Source: JBFHIZ01 sp963666475 (GTDB lineage Bacteria > Bacillota > Clostridia > Lachnospirales > Lachnospiraceae). From it: DNA of 64,000 nucleotides. A program made the position numbers and the translations under genes. Positions 9,041-17,340 of the stretch are shown piece by piece. The stretch is from the NCBI GenBank assembly GCA_963666475.2, contig CAXXJM010000001.1, positions 2,158,576 through 2,222,575 of the forward strand, given 5' to 3'. How positions within the stretch are numbered: position 1 is the stretch's first letter; every line of letters begins with the position of its first letter. The notes beneath the pieces were generated by a model. It did not search any database. It was given only the letters and a program-made list of their open reading frames with translations, and was not told the DNA's origin.

Positions 9041-9316
9041 ATGAACAAAACAGAATTAGTAGCAGCTATGGCTGATCAGGCAGGACTTACAAAGAAAGAC
9101 GCAGAAGCAGCTTTAAAAGCTTTCACAGATGTAGTAGCAAGTGAGTTAAAAGATGGTGGTAAAATTCAATTAGTTGGATTCGGTACTTTTGAAGTATCTG
9201 AAAGAGCATCTAGAGAAGGAAGAAATCCTCAAACTGGAGAAACTATGAAAATTGCCGCTTCTAAAGCGCCAAAATTCAAAGCAGGAAAAGCATTAAAAGA
9301 TATGGTAAATGCATAA
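9041..9316 (+). CDS. hup: HU family DNA-binding protein
   Basis: A 91-residue histone-like protein that bends and compacts DNA as a dimer. It is full length: MNKTELVAAMA, the helix pair, the GFGTFEV turn and the RNPQTGE beta-arm whose proline intercalates into DNA, ending in KALKDMVNA. AGGAGG lies upstream of ATG 9041. It has its own strong promoter (8949) and a terminator (9330), so it is probably expressed independently of the genes around it. Confidence 0.97.
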   Translation: MNKTELVAAMADQAGLTKKDAEAALKAFTDVVASELKDGGKIQLVGFGTFEVSERASREGRNPQTGETMKIAASKAPKFKAGKALKDMVNA

Positions 9317-9329
9317 TAAATGTTTCTTT

Positions 9330-9360
9330 GAAGAACTCGGCGACGAGTTCTTCTTTTTAT
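9330..9360 (+). terminator. Intrinsic terminator of hup
   Basis: GAAGAACTCG/CGAGTTCTTC stem with a GCGA tetraloop, followed by Ts. It lies upstream of the rqcP start. Confidence 0.85.
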
Positions 9361-9393
9361 TTACTCATACGAATTATCTTAAAGGGGAAATCA

Positions 9394-9633
9394 ATGCGTT
9401 TAGATAAATATTTAAAAATATCAAGAATCATCAAGAGAAGAACTGTTGCAAGTGATGCTTGTAATGCAGGCCGAGTAATGGTAAATGGAAAACAGGCAAA
9501 AGCATCTACAACTGTTAAAATTGGGGATGTGATAGAAATTCATTTTGGAAACAAAGAGATTAAGGTGGAAGTGCTTCAGATTCAGGAGCATACTAGAAAA
9601 GAAGAAGCAGAGGAAATGTTCCGTTATTTATAA
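9394..9633 (+). CDS. rqcP: S4-domain RNA-binding protein RqcP (YabO)
   Basis: A 79-residue protein made almost wholly of an S4 RNA-binding domain (MRLDKYLKISRIIKRRTVA, then AGRVMVNGKQAKAS). This matches YabO/RqcP, which helps RqcH add C-terminal alanine tails to stalled nascent chains on 50S subunits in ribosome quality control. ATG 9394 follows AAAGGGG; a longer reading from 9328 runs through the hup terminator and is unlikely. The place between mazG and divIC supports the assignment. In sporulating Firmicutes yabP and yabQ follow it; here divIC follows directly. Confidence 0.9.
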   Translation: MRLDKYLKISRIIKRRTVASDACNAGRVMVNGKQAKASTTVKIGDVIEIHFGNKEIKVEVLQIQEHTRKEEAEEMFRYL

Positions 9634-9681
9634 AAATATGATATGATGATGAGGAATCAATATCAGTTAAAGAGGGATTGT

Positions 9682-9987
9682 ATGAGAAGAAGAATTACAA
9701 CCCGTAAAAAGGGACAAAATCGATTGGCAATTGGCTTGATCTTCATAGTTGTTGTAATGTTGGTAGTTACAGTGTCTATGAGGAGTATTTCGTTACGGAA
9801 AGAACAAGAAGAATATAACCAAAGAATTGAAAAACTGGACGAACAGATTCAGGAACAAAATGAATACACAGAATCCTTAGAAGAACTCAGACAATATATG
9901 CAAACGAATGAATATGTAGAGGAAGTTGCAAAAGAAAAGTTGGGGCTGGTTTATGAGGACGAAGTGATATTTAAAATCGAAGATTAG
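9682..9987 (+). CDS. divIC: Septum formation initiator, DivIC/FtsB family
   Basis: A 101-residue bitopic membrane protein with a basic cytoplasmic N-terminus (MRRRITTRKKGQNR), one membrane segment (about 15-35), a coiled coil (about 40-75) and the short C-terminal EKLGLVYEDEVIF motif typical of DivIC/FtsB. These proteins join FtsL and DivIB/FtsQ in the divisome. ATG 9682 follows AGAGGG; the ATG at 9643 would add a non-conserved stretch. It sits between rqcP and tilS, the expected place, but spoIIE is missing between it and tilS. A terminator follows at 9988. Confidence 0.88.
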   Translation: MRRRITTRKKGQNRLAIGLIFIVVVMLVVTVSMRSISLRKEQEEYNQRIEKLDEQIQEQNEYTESLEELRQYMQTNEYVEEVAKEKLGLVYEDEVIFKIED

Positions 9988-10016
9988 TACGGGTGGTTTG
10001 TCCATCCGTATTTTTT
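9988..10016 (+). terminator. Intrinsic terminator after divIC
   Basis: TACGGGTGG (9988-9996) pairs with CCATCCGTA (10002-10010), followed by six Ts. Confidence 0.85.
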
Positions 10017-10051
10017 GCTACTTATAGAACGAAAAGAAAGAGGCATGGTTC

Positions 10052-11470
10052 ATGTTGGAACAAAGCGTTTATTCTTATATCAAAAAACATCATATGATTG
10101 AGGAAGGCGACACCATAATTGTAGGAGTTTCTGGAGGACCGGATTCGATTTGCCTGTTCCATTTGCTTCTTCGATTGATGAAACAAATTCCGTTTTCTAT
10201 GTACGTAGTACATATACATCATGGACTACGGATTGAATCCGATCAAGAAGAAATATTCGTAGAAGCGTTATGTAAGCATAATGAAATTCCTTTCCACATT
10301 TTTCACGAGGATGTAGTGACTTATGCGAAAACAAAACATTGCTCCTTGGAAGAAGCAGGAAGAATCCTAAGATATAGAGACTTTGAGCTGGTTTCAGAAG
10401 AGATTTGCCAATCTGGCAAAGAGGAAGCAAAAATAAAAATAGCAGTCGCTCACAATAAAAATGATCAGGCGGAAACGGTGTTATTTCATTTGTTCCGTGG
10501 GTCAGGAATAGAAGGACTTGGTGGAATCGCCCCGGTGAATCATAAAATCATTCGTCCGCTTTTAGAGATTGACCGAAGTGAAATTGAAAAATACTTGACA
10601 GAACAAGATTTGGGATTTTGCGTTGATCGTACAAATGAAGAGGATCATTTTGCGAGAAATCGTATTCGACACCACATCCTTCCATTTGCAGAAGCCAAGA
10701 TTTGTGAGCAGTCGATCGCACACATCAGTAATACGGCGACGAACATTCAGGAAGTAAATTCTTTGCTCCATCAATTGGTGGGAAAGGCAAAGCTTGATAC
10801 TGTGATTTATCAAAAAGAAAGCGATGTTTTGCTATCAAAAGAAACGTTTGATCAAATGCATATAGCAATTCAAAAGGAATTGATCAAAGAGATTTTGTAT
10901 GAAGTAGCCGGAAAACGTAAAGATTTTAGTCGAACACACATTTTGGATGTGCATTCTTTGTTTGATAACCAAGTGGGAAAAGAAATTTCACTTCCTTATT
11001 CATTGACTGCAACACGTACATATGAAGGGGTAAAGATACATAAAACCACAGAAAAAAAACACGGAAATCTACAAGACCTTGAAATGTACGAGCTGAAACT
11101 GGGAGAGAATCAGATTCCGGGAATAGGAAAGATTTGGCTTAGCTTTGAAGAAGATATGCAGAATCTGAAAATTCCTGAAAAAAAGTGTACGAAGTGGTTT
11201 GATTATGATAAAATAAAAAAATGCTTAATTGCGAGAAAACGTATGCCGGGAGACTTTTTTACGATTACGGACGCTCAAAGTAAGAAAAAAATAAAAGAAT
11301 ATTTGATTAATGAAAAGGTTCCAAGAGAGGAACGTGAGCAAATGTTCTTTATTGCCGATGGACAGCATATCGTGTGGTTGATTGGAAGAAGAATTTCGGA
11401 AACTTATAAAGTGACCGAGAAGACAAAAAAAATAATAAAAATTCATATAGAAAGTATGGGTGAAAATTGA
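10052..11470 (+). CDS. tilS: tRNA(Ile)-lysidine synthase
   Basis: A 472-residue N-type ATP pyrophosphatase that converts C34 of the CAU-anticodon tRNA-Ile to lysidine, so that it reads AUA. The PP-loop SGGPDS is at 27-32. The HNKNDQAETVLFHLFRGSGIEGLGG region and the RNRIRHHILP motif follow, and the C-terminal TilS domain holds KKIKEYLINEKVPREER. It is of normal length. Its stop overlaps the region just before hpt, and the tilS-hpt-ftsH order matches many Firmicutes. It is essential in most bacteria. Confidence 0.95.
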   Translation: MLEQSVYSYIKKHHMIEEGDTIIVGVSGGPDSICLFHLLLRLMKQIPFSMYVVHIHHGLRIESDQEEIFVEALCKHNEIPFHIFHEDVVTYAKTKHCSLEEAGRILRYRDFELVSEEICQSGKEEAKIKIAVAHNKNDQAETVLFHLFRGSGIEGLGGIAPVNHKIIRPLLEIDRSEIEKYLTEQDLGFCVDRTNEEDHFARNRIRHHILPFAEAKICEQSIAHISNTATNIQEVNSLLHQLVGKAKLDTVIYQKESDVLLSKETFDQMHIAIQKELIKEILYEVAGKRKDFSRTHILDVHSLFDNQVGKEISLPYSLTATRTYEGVKIHKTTEKKHGNLQDLEMYELKLGENQIPGIGKIWLSFEEDMQNLKIPEKKCTKWFDYDKIKKCLIARKRMPGDFFTITDAQSKKKIKEYLINEKVPREEREQMFFIADGQHIVWLIGRRISETYKVTEKTKKIIKIHIESMGEN

Positions 11471-11481
11471 AAGGAGATAGC

Positions 11482-12006
11482 ATGGGAGAAAAAATTCGAG
11501 TTATGCTAAGTGAAGAAAAAGTTGATCAAAGGATTCGTGAGATCGCAGATCAGATCAATCAAGATTATAAAGGAAAACAGGTTCATTTGATCTGTGTCTT
11601 AAAGGGTGGAGCGTTCTTCATGGTTGAACTTGCGAAACGTCTAACGGTTCCAGTATCCTTGGATTTTATGTCTGTTTCAAGCTATGGCGGAGGAACGGAA
11701 TCTAGTGGAATTGTTAAAATAGTTAAGGATTTAGACGAAACATTAGAAGGAAAAGATGTATTGGTTGTAGAAGATATTGTGGATTCCGGAAGAACACTAA
11801 GTTACCTTTTGGAAATGTTGAAAAAAAGAGGACCTAAAAGTCTTGCATTATGCACACTTCTGGATAAACCTTCTCGTAGAGTGATTGAAGTGAAAGTGGA
11901 TTACACTGGATTTCAAATTCCGGATGAATTTGTGATAGGATATGGACTAGATTATGATCAAAGATATCGCAATTTGCCATACATTGGAGTTGTTGAATTA
12001 GATTAG
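11482..12006 (+). CDS. hpt: Hypoxanthine phosphoribosyltransferase
   Basis: A 174-residue purine-salvage enzyme that joins PRPP to hypoxanthine or guanine. The PRPP-binding motif VVEDIVDSGRTL is at 95-106, and the flexible-loop SSYGGGTESSG segment lies at about 66-76. ATG 11482 follows AAAGGAG; the upstream in-frame start at 11467 overlaps tilS and precedes that ribosome site. It lies between tilS and ftsH as in Bacillus. In Bacillus, HprT also binds FtsH and TilS, which may explain the conserved linkage. Confidence 0.95.
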   Translation: MGEKIRVMLSEEKVDQRIREIADQINQDYKGKQVHLICVLKGGAFFMVELAKRLTVPVSLDFMSVSSYGGGTESSGIVKIVKDLDETLEGKDVLVVEDIVDSGRTLSYLLEMLKKRGPKSLALCTLLDKPSRRVIEVKVDYTGFQIPDEFVIGYGLDYDQRYRNLPYIGVVELD

Positions 12007-12017
12007 GAGGAAAGATT

Positions 12018-13829
12018 TTGAAAAACCCTGGAAAAAATTTAGGCTTATATTTTATAGTAATTATGTTTATTATCATATTTGCCATATTTATTAGAAACTA
12101 TAATACCATGGATGTGACACTTAGTGAGCAGGAACTGGCTACGATACTGGAAAGTCCAGCTGAAATTGAACAAATTGCAATTACTCCAAATGAGAGCAAT
12201 GAAACAGGTACAATGACCTTATATATGGTGGATGGAAGCAGACGTATCAAATACCTGTCAAATGTGGAAACCATGCAAAATGAGCTAAAGGAACGTGGTT
12301 TGGATAATAAATTAAATTCCATTCCAGGAGATTCTATGCTCCAGTACATTGTTCCGGGGCTAATTATGGTTCTTGTGGTTGTAGCATTGTTTTCATTCAT
12401 GAATGCAAGAAGTGCCGGCGCTGGTGGTTCTAGCAATAAAATGATGAACTTTGGAAAGAATCGTGCAAAACTTTCAACAACGGATAATAAAATTCGCTTT
12501 AAAAATGTTGCTGGGCTTATGGAAGAAAAAGAAGAGTTGTCGGAGATCGTAGAATTTTTAAAATCTCCATCGAAGTTTACGCAGATCGGCGCAAGAATAC
12601 CAAAAGGAGTTCTCTTAGAAGGTCCTCCTGGGACGGGTAAAACACTGCTTGCAAAAGCAATTGCAGGGGAAGCAAGTGTACCGTTTTTCAGTATTTCTGG
12701 ATCTGATTTTGTGGAGATGTTCGTTGGTGTGGGTGCATCTCGTGTACGAGATTTGTTTGAAGAAGCAAAGAAAAACAGTCCATGTATTGTGTTCATCGAT
12801 GAAATTGACGCAGTTGCCAGAAGAAGAGGAACCGGAATGGGTGGCGGTCATGACGAAAGAGAACAGACCTTGAACCAACTTTTGGTTGAAATGGATGGAT
12901 TTGGAGCAAATGAAGGGATTATAGTTCTCGCAGCAACAAACCGTGTGGATATTTTGGACCCTGCAATACTTCGTCCAGGTCGATTTGACCGAAAAGTAGT
13001 GGTTGGAAGACCGGATGTTAGAGGCAGAGAAGAAATTTTACATGTTCATGCAGAAAATAAAAAAATGTCTGAGGATGTTGACTTAAAGCAAGTGGCACAA
13101 ACAACAGCTGGATATACAGGAGCAGATTTGGAAAATCTCCTAAATGAATCTGCAATTATTGCTGCTAAAAGTGATCGTAAATTTATCAACCAAGAAGATA
13201 TAAAAAAAGCATTTATTAAAACTGGAATTGGAACAGAAAAGAAGAGCCGAGTGATTTCTGATGAAGAAAAACGTATCACAGCTTATCATGAATCAGGGCA
13301 CGCGATTCTATTCCATGTACTTCCTCATGTTGGACCTGTGTATACGGTGTCCGTTATTCCTACAGGAAATGGAGCGGCGGGATACACCATGCCACTTCCT
13401 GAAAAAGACGAGATGTTCATGACGAAAAAGAAAATGATGGAAGAAATCATGGTTTCTTTAGGTGGAAGAATCGCTGAAGAATTAGTATTTGACGACATCA
13501 CAACAGGAGCATCAGCAGATATAAAACGAGCAAGTAACATTGCGAGAAGCATGGTCTCAAGATTTGGTATGTCGGAAACGATAGGTGTAATCAATTACCA
13601 TGATGATGAAGATGAGGTCTTTATTGGAAGAGATCTTGCACATCAAAGAAATCATAGTGAAAGTATTGCAGCAGAGATTGATCGTGAAGTGAAATCTATC
13701 ATTGATCAGTGCTATGCAAACGCGAAGGAACTACTTAATCAGAATCGTTCGATTCTAGATGCAAGTGCAGAACTTCTCATTCAAAAAGAGCGTATTTCAA
13801 GAAGTGAATTTGAAGCTCTATTCGACTAA
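12018..13829 (+). CDS. ftsH: ATP-dependent zinc metalloprotease FtsH
   Basis: A 603-residue membrane-anchored AAA+ protease that degrades misfolded and regulatory membrane and cytosolic proteins as a hexamer. Membrane segments lie at about 8-26 and 110-127. Walker A GPPGTGKT is at 202-209, Walker B (VFIDEIDA) follows, then the second region of homology (DPAILRPGRFDRKV). The zinc motif HESGH is at 424-428, with the third ligand downstream in the M41 domain. The start is TTG 12018 behind GGAGGAAAG. It is slightly short at the C-terminus compared with Bacillus but has all functional parts. Confidence 0.96.
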   Translation: MKNPGKNLGLYFIVIMFIIIFAIFIRNYNTMDVTLSEQELATILESPAEIEQIAITPNESNETGTMTLYMVDGSRRIKYLSNVETMQNELKERGLDNKLNSIPGDSMLQYIVPGLIMVLVVVALFSFMNARSAGAGGSSNKMMNFGKNRAKLSTTDNKIRFKNVAGLMEEKEELSEIVEFLKSPSKFTQIGARIPKGVLLEGPPGTGKTLLAKAIAGEASVPFFSISGSDFVEMFVGVGASRVRDLFEEAKKNSPCIVFIDEIDAVARRRGTGMGGGHDEREQTLNQLLVEMDGFGANEGIIVLAATNRVDILDPAILRPGRFDRKVVVGRPDVRGREEILHVHAENKKMSEDVDLKQVAQTTAGYTGADLENLLNESAIIAAKSDRKFINQEDIKKAFIKTGIGTEKKSRVISDEEKRITAYHESGHAILFHVLPHVGPVYTVSVIPTGNGAAGYTMPLPEKDEMFMTKKKMMEEIMVSLGGRIAEELVFDDITTGASADIKRASNIARSMVSRFGMSETIGVINYHDDEDEVFIGRDLAHQRNHSESIAAEIDREVKSIIDQCYANAKELLNQNRSILDASAELLIQKERISRSEFEALFD

Positions 13830-13980
13830 AATTGGTAAAATCTAACAAAAATTAACGCTTGTTTTTGTAAAAATTGTAGAAGACGAGTATAGACATTAGG
13901 ACGTGGTGGTTTTATAATGAATAATGTAATCCCCATTACAAAGTTTTTTTGCTATACCCATATGAAGAAATACCTTCTCG

Positions 13981-14006
13981 AAAAAGACAGCGTTGCTGTC
14001 TTTTTT
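13981..14006 (+). terminator. Intrinsic terminator downstream of ftsH
   Basis: AAAAGACAG/CTGTCTTTTTT stem-loop with a T-run, 150 bases past the ftsH stop. The 13830-13980 stretch before it holds no convincing gene. Confidence 0.8.
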
Positions 14007-14067
14007 ACTTTGTAGAAAATAGACCCGGAGTTTTTTGATACTCCATAGAAAGATGCAGGAAAGAACC

Positions 14068-16143
14068 ATGAAATTTGATGATAGAATATTATATAGTGAT
14101 CTAACAGAAGAATTTATCATTCCGATGCAACCAAAGGAATTTGAGCCAGTTACGATTCGTTTGCGCGCGTTATCTTCTCATGTTGAACACGTATATTTTG
14201 TCACCCCAGAGAAGAAAACAAAAATGTACTTGGCAGAAACTACGGGTGCATTTGAATATTATCAGATCACGTTTTTATTAGGAAACCAGACCCTTAGATA
14301 TTATTTTGAAGTGCATGCAAATGGCGAAGTTGCGTATTATGATGTGCGCGGAGCAGCTAGAGATATACAGGACCATTATTTCTTTCGTATTATTCCTGGA
14401 TTTGATGTTCCGGATTGGGCAAGAGGAGCGGTAATGTACCAGCTCTATGTGGATCGTTTTTTTAATGGAGACCCATCCAATGATGTGCTCACAAATGAAT
14501 ATATGTATCTTGGAGAACCATCCCAGAAAGTGGACAATTGGGAAAAACTTCCCGCACTTATGGGCGTTCGTGAATTTTACGGAGGAGATTTACAGGGTGT
14601 GCTGGATAAATTGGACTATTTACAGGACCTTGGAATCGAAGTGATTTATTTTAATCCGTTGTTTGTATCCCCGTCCAATCATAAGTACGATATTCAGGAT
14701 TATGACCATATCGATCCACATATTGGAAAAATTGTTTTTGATGAGGGAGAACTCCTTGATGAAAAGACAAGAGAGAATCGATATGCTACAAAATATATTA
14801 ATCGTGTAACTGCAAAACAGAATTTGGAAGCAAGTGACGCTTTCTTTGCTGAAGTTGTAGAAGAAATCCACCGAAGAGGAATGAAAGTAATCCTGGATGG
14901 TGTGTTTAATCATTGTGGTTCATTCAATCGCTGGATGGATCGAGAACGTATCTATGAGCAAGAAGATGGGTATGAAAAAGGGGCATATATTTCAAAAGAA
15001 TCCCCTTATAAAGATTATTTCTCGTTTCACGCTAAAAAGTGGCCTTATAACGGAAGTTATGATGCTTGGTGGGGATTTGATACCTTGCCAAAACTAAACT
15101 ATGAGGGAAGTGAAAGTTTATATCACGATATTCTTCGCGTTGCGGCAAAATGGGTTTCTCCTCCATATAATGTGGATGGATGGAGACTGGATGTGGCAGC
15201 AGACCTTGGTAAAACACCAGAAGTTAATCATAAATTTTGGAAAGACTTTAGAACGGTCGTAAGACAGGCGAATCCGAATGCCATCATTATTGCAGAACAC
15301 TATGGGGATCCGTCTCCATGGTTGGATGGAAAGCAATGGGATACGGTAATGAACTATGATGCTTTTATGGAACCGGTTACGTGGTTTTTGACGGGTATGC
15401 AAAAACATAGTGATGATTACAGAGAAGATCTTTATGGAAATGCAGATGCATTTTATGGGGCTATGAGACATCATACTGTGCATTTTTCAGGACCTTCCAT
15501 TGAAGTTGCAATGAATGAATTGTCAAATCATGACCATTCAAGATTTCTTACCAGAACAAATAAAAAAGTAGGACGTGTAGATTTGCTCGGTCATGAAGCT
15601 GCGAGTTCAGGTGTTGATAAAACAGTCATGCGATTGGGTGTTCTTATCCAAATGACATGGGTTGGTGCGCCGACCATATATTATGGAGATGAAGTAGGTC
15701 TTTGTGGATTTACAGATCCAGACAATCGTAGATCCTATCCTTGGGGAAAAGAAGATTTTGAACTTTATAATTTTCATAAACAAATGATTGAAATACGAAA
15801 AAATAATCCAGTATTGAAAAAGGGATCGGTAAGACTTCTAAATGCAGATTATTTCTTCTTGTCTTATGCACGTTTTACTCAAAAAGAAGTGTTTGTTGTA
15901 GCAATCAACAATGGGCAAAAAGAGCATGTAGTAGACATGGATTTATTTTTCCTTGGCGTGGAAGACGGTAGCAAATTGGAACGTTTGATGTTGACGGATC
16001 AAAAGGGCTATACAAGAGAATGGCATGAATACGAAGTGGAAAATGGATGCATTCATTTGGTGATGCCCCCACAGTCCGGTCTCCTGTTACATACCCCTCT
16101 GAAGAACCAGAAGAAGGAAAAAAACTTCTTGCAATTTGTATAG
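14068..16143 (+). CDS. Glycoside hydrolase family 13 (neopullulanase/cyclomaltodextrinase-like)
   Basis: A 691-residue intracellular alpha-glucan hydrolase with no signal peptide. The N-terminal about 120 residues form a beta-sandwich of CBM34 type (FEPVTIRLRALSSHV). The GH13 barrel follows: MYQLYVDRFFNGDPSND, DGVFNHCG, nucleophile Asp in DGWRLDVAADL, acid/base Glu in IIAEHYGDP, and the transition-state Asp in NHDHSRF. A C-terminal beta domain ends the protein. The domain order fits neopullulanase, cyclomaltodextrinase or maltogenic amylase, which act on maltodextrins or cyclodextrins. The exact specificity cannot be read from sequence. It stands alone between ftsH and the tRNAs; ATG 14068 follows AGGAAAG. 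Confidence 0.88.
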   Translation: MKFDDRILYSDLTEEFIIPMQPKEFEPVTIRLRALSSHVEHVYFVTPEKKTKMYLAETTGAFEYYQITFLLGNQTLRYYFEVHANGEVAYYDVRGAARDIQDHYFFRIIPGFDVPDWARGAVMYQLYVDRFFNGDPSNDVLTNEYMYLGEPSQKVDNWEKLPALMGVREFYGGDLQGVLDKLDYLQDLGIEVIYFNPLFVSPSNHKYDIQDYDHIDPHIGKIVFDEGELLDEKTRENRYATKYINRVTAKQNLEASDAFFAEVVEEIHRRGMKVILDGVFNHCGSFNRWMDRERIYEQEDGYEKGAYISKESPYKDYFSFHAKKWPYNGSYDAWWGFDTLPKLNYEGSESLYHDILRVAAKWVSPPYNVDGWRLDVAADLGKTPEVNHKFWKDFRTVVRQANPNAIIIAEHYGDPSPWLDGKQWDTVMNYDAFMEPVTWFLTGMQKHSDDYREDLYGNADAFYGAMRHHTVHFSGPSIEVAMNELSNHDHSRFLTRTNKKVGRVDLLGHEAASSGVDKTVMRLGVLIQMTWVGAPTIYYGDEVGLCGFTDPDNRRSYPWGKEDFELYNFHKQMIEIRKNNPVLKKGSVRLLNADYFFLSYARFTQKEVFVVAINNGQKEHVVDMDLFFLGVEDGSKLERLMLTDQKGYTREWHEYEVENGCIHLVMPPQSGLLLHTPLKNQKKEKNFLQFV

Positions 16144-16203
16144 ACTTATGCTATATTTTTATATTGTCAGAGCAAATTTTCGCTGACTTTCATATAAAAA
16201 TAT

Positions 16204-16285
16204 GGATGGATTCCCGAGTGGCCAAAGGGGGCAGACTGTAAATCTGTTAGCAGCGCTTTCGAAGGTTCGAATCCTTCTCCATCCA
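16204..16285 (+). tRNA. tRNA-Tyr (GTA)
   Basis: Acceptor GGATGGA/TCCATCC, anticodon GTA (16238-16240), a class II variable arm (GCAGCGCTTTC region) and a T-arm with GGTTCGAATCC. The CCA end is not encoded. Confidence 0.95.
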
Positions 16286-16288
16286 TCC

Positions 16289-16372
16289 GCCGGCGTGGCG
16301 GAACTGGCAGACGCGCAGGACTTAAAATCCTGTTGTAGTGATACAGTACCGGTTCGATTCCGGTCGCCGGCA
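16289..16372 (+). tRNA. tRNA-Leu (TAA)
   Basis: Acceptor GCCGGCG/CGCCGGC, anticodon TAA (16323-16325), a long variable arm and T-arm GGTTCGATTCC. It starts 3 bases after tRNA-Tyr, so both come from one transcript. A repeated terminator array begins at its 3' end. Confidence 0.95.
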
Positions 16373-16918
16373 TGAAAAAAGAGTACCCAAAGGGTGCTCT
16401 TTTTTCATGCCACAAGGTGAAATGGAATAAGAAATATCGCGAAGCGATATTTTGGAGCCAACAAAGTTGGCTTTGAGGTCGCCGGGGAAGAGTACCCAAA
16501 GGGTGCTCTTTTTTCATGCCACAAGGTGAAATGGAATAAGAAATATCGCGAAGCGATATTTTGGAGCCAACAAAGTTGGCTTTGAGGTCGCCGGGGAAGA
16601 GTACCCAAAGGGTGCTCTTTTTTCATGCCACAAGGTGAAATGGAATAAGAAATATCGCGAAGCGATATTTTGGAGCCAACAAAGTTGGCTTTGAGGTCGC
16701 CGGGAAGAGTACCCCAAGGGTGCTCTTTTTTCATGCCACAAGGTGAAATGGAATAAGAAATATCGCGAAGCGATATTTTGGAGCCAACAAAGTTGGCTTT
16801 GAGGTCGCCGGGAAGAGTACCCAAAGGGTGCTCTTTTTTCATGCCACAAGGTGAAATGGAATAAGAAATATCGCGAAGCGATATTTTGGAGCCAACAAAG
16901 TTGGCTTTGAGGTGGCGG
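16373..16918. repeat. Five-copy tandem array of a 109-bp hairpin unit
   Basis: Units begin at 16381, 16490, 16599, 16707 and 16815, with periods 109, 109, 108 and 108, and are nearly identical. Each unit holds three small hairpins: a terminator-like GAGTACCC-AAA-GGGTGCTC followed by six Ts, AAATATCGC-GAA-GCGATATTT, and AGCCAAC-AAA-GTTGGCT. The units end in GGTCGCCGGG, which matches the 3' end of the tRNA-Leu just upstream. The first hairpin is the tRNA operon's terminator. Copy 4 has C for A in its loop and lacks one G at the junction. Long minus-strand reading frames run through the array but are repeat artefacts. Confidence 0.95.
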
Positions 16919-17340
16919 GGGTAGCGTGTTGGGCGAATTGTGCTATGGAAAAAGGAATTTGCCCATTTTTCATGTAATGTAAATGAATTTTAGTATTAAA
17001 TTAATATAATTGGGCATTTTGGTTTTATAAGAAGAATTAATGACCATATTCTCAAGAAAATTAGTCAAAAATAATTTAGGTTTTGCGAAAATGCCCAAAG
17101 ATATAATACTAGAATTAAATCTGGATGAACAGTAGCCATAACTGAAAAGTTCTTGCATAATTTGGCATTTTATGAATAATTATATATAATGTAATGGAGT
17201 ATTTACAAAGCAAAAATGTAATTACAAAGTAAGAATGAAAACATAGTTTAAGCAGCAATGAAAATATTTAATATATGACAATAGATAATATAAAGCTTTA
17301 TTGTGAGGCGTTATATGAAATTGTGAGAACGGAGAATTGG
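16919..17340. other. AT-rich intergenic region before aroA
   Basis: No gene is seen here. A possible terminator lies at 16931-16970 (GGGCGAATT pairing with AATTTGCCC, then Ts). TGGGCAT/ATGCCCA fragments recur through the rest. A GTG/ATG reading from 17275 joins the aroA frame but shows no aroA homology before 17341. Confidence 0.5.

Noticed and set aside
12098..12796. 232-codon minus-strand frame inside ftsH
   Set aside because: It is the shadow of a strongly conserved ftsH; the peptide has no domain and is serine-rich from complementary codons.
13917..14015. 32-codon frame after ftsH
   Set aside because: It runs through the terminator hairpin and its peptide looks random.
16167..16849. Three long minus-strand reading frames (111-145 residues) across the tandem array
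   Set aside because: They simply translate the 109-bp repeat; the protein repeats MKKEHPLGTLP or HEKRAPFGYS with each unit and has no ribosome sites.
16373..16918. CRISPR array
   Set aside because: The whole 109-bp unit is conserved; there are no variable spacers and no cas genes.
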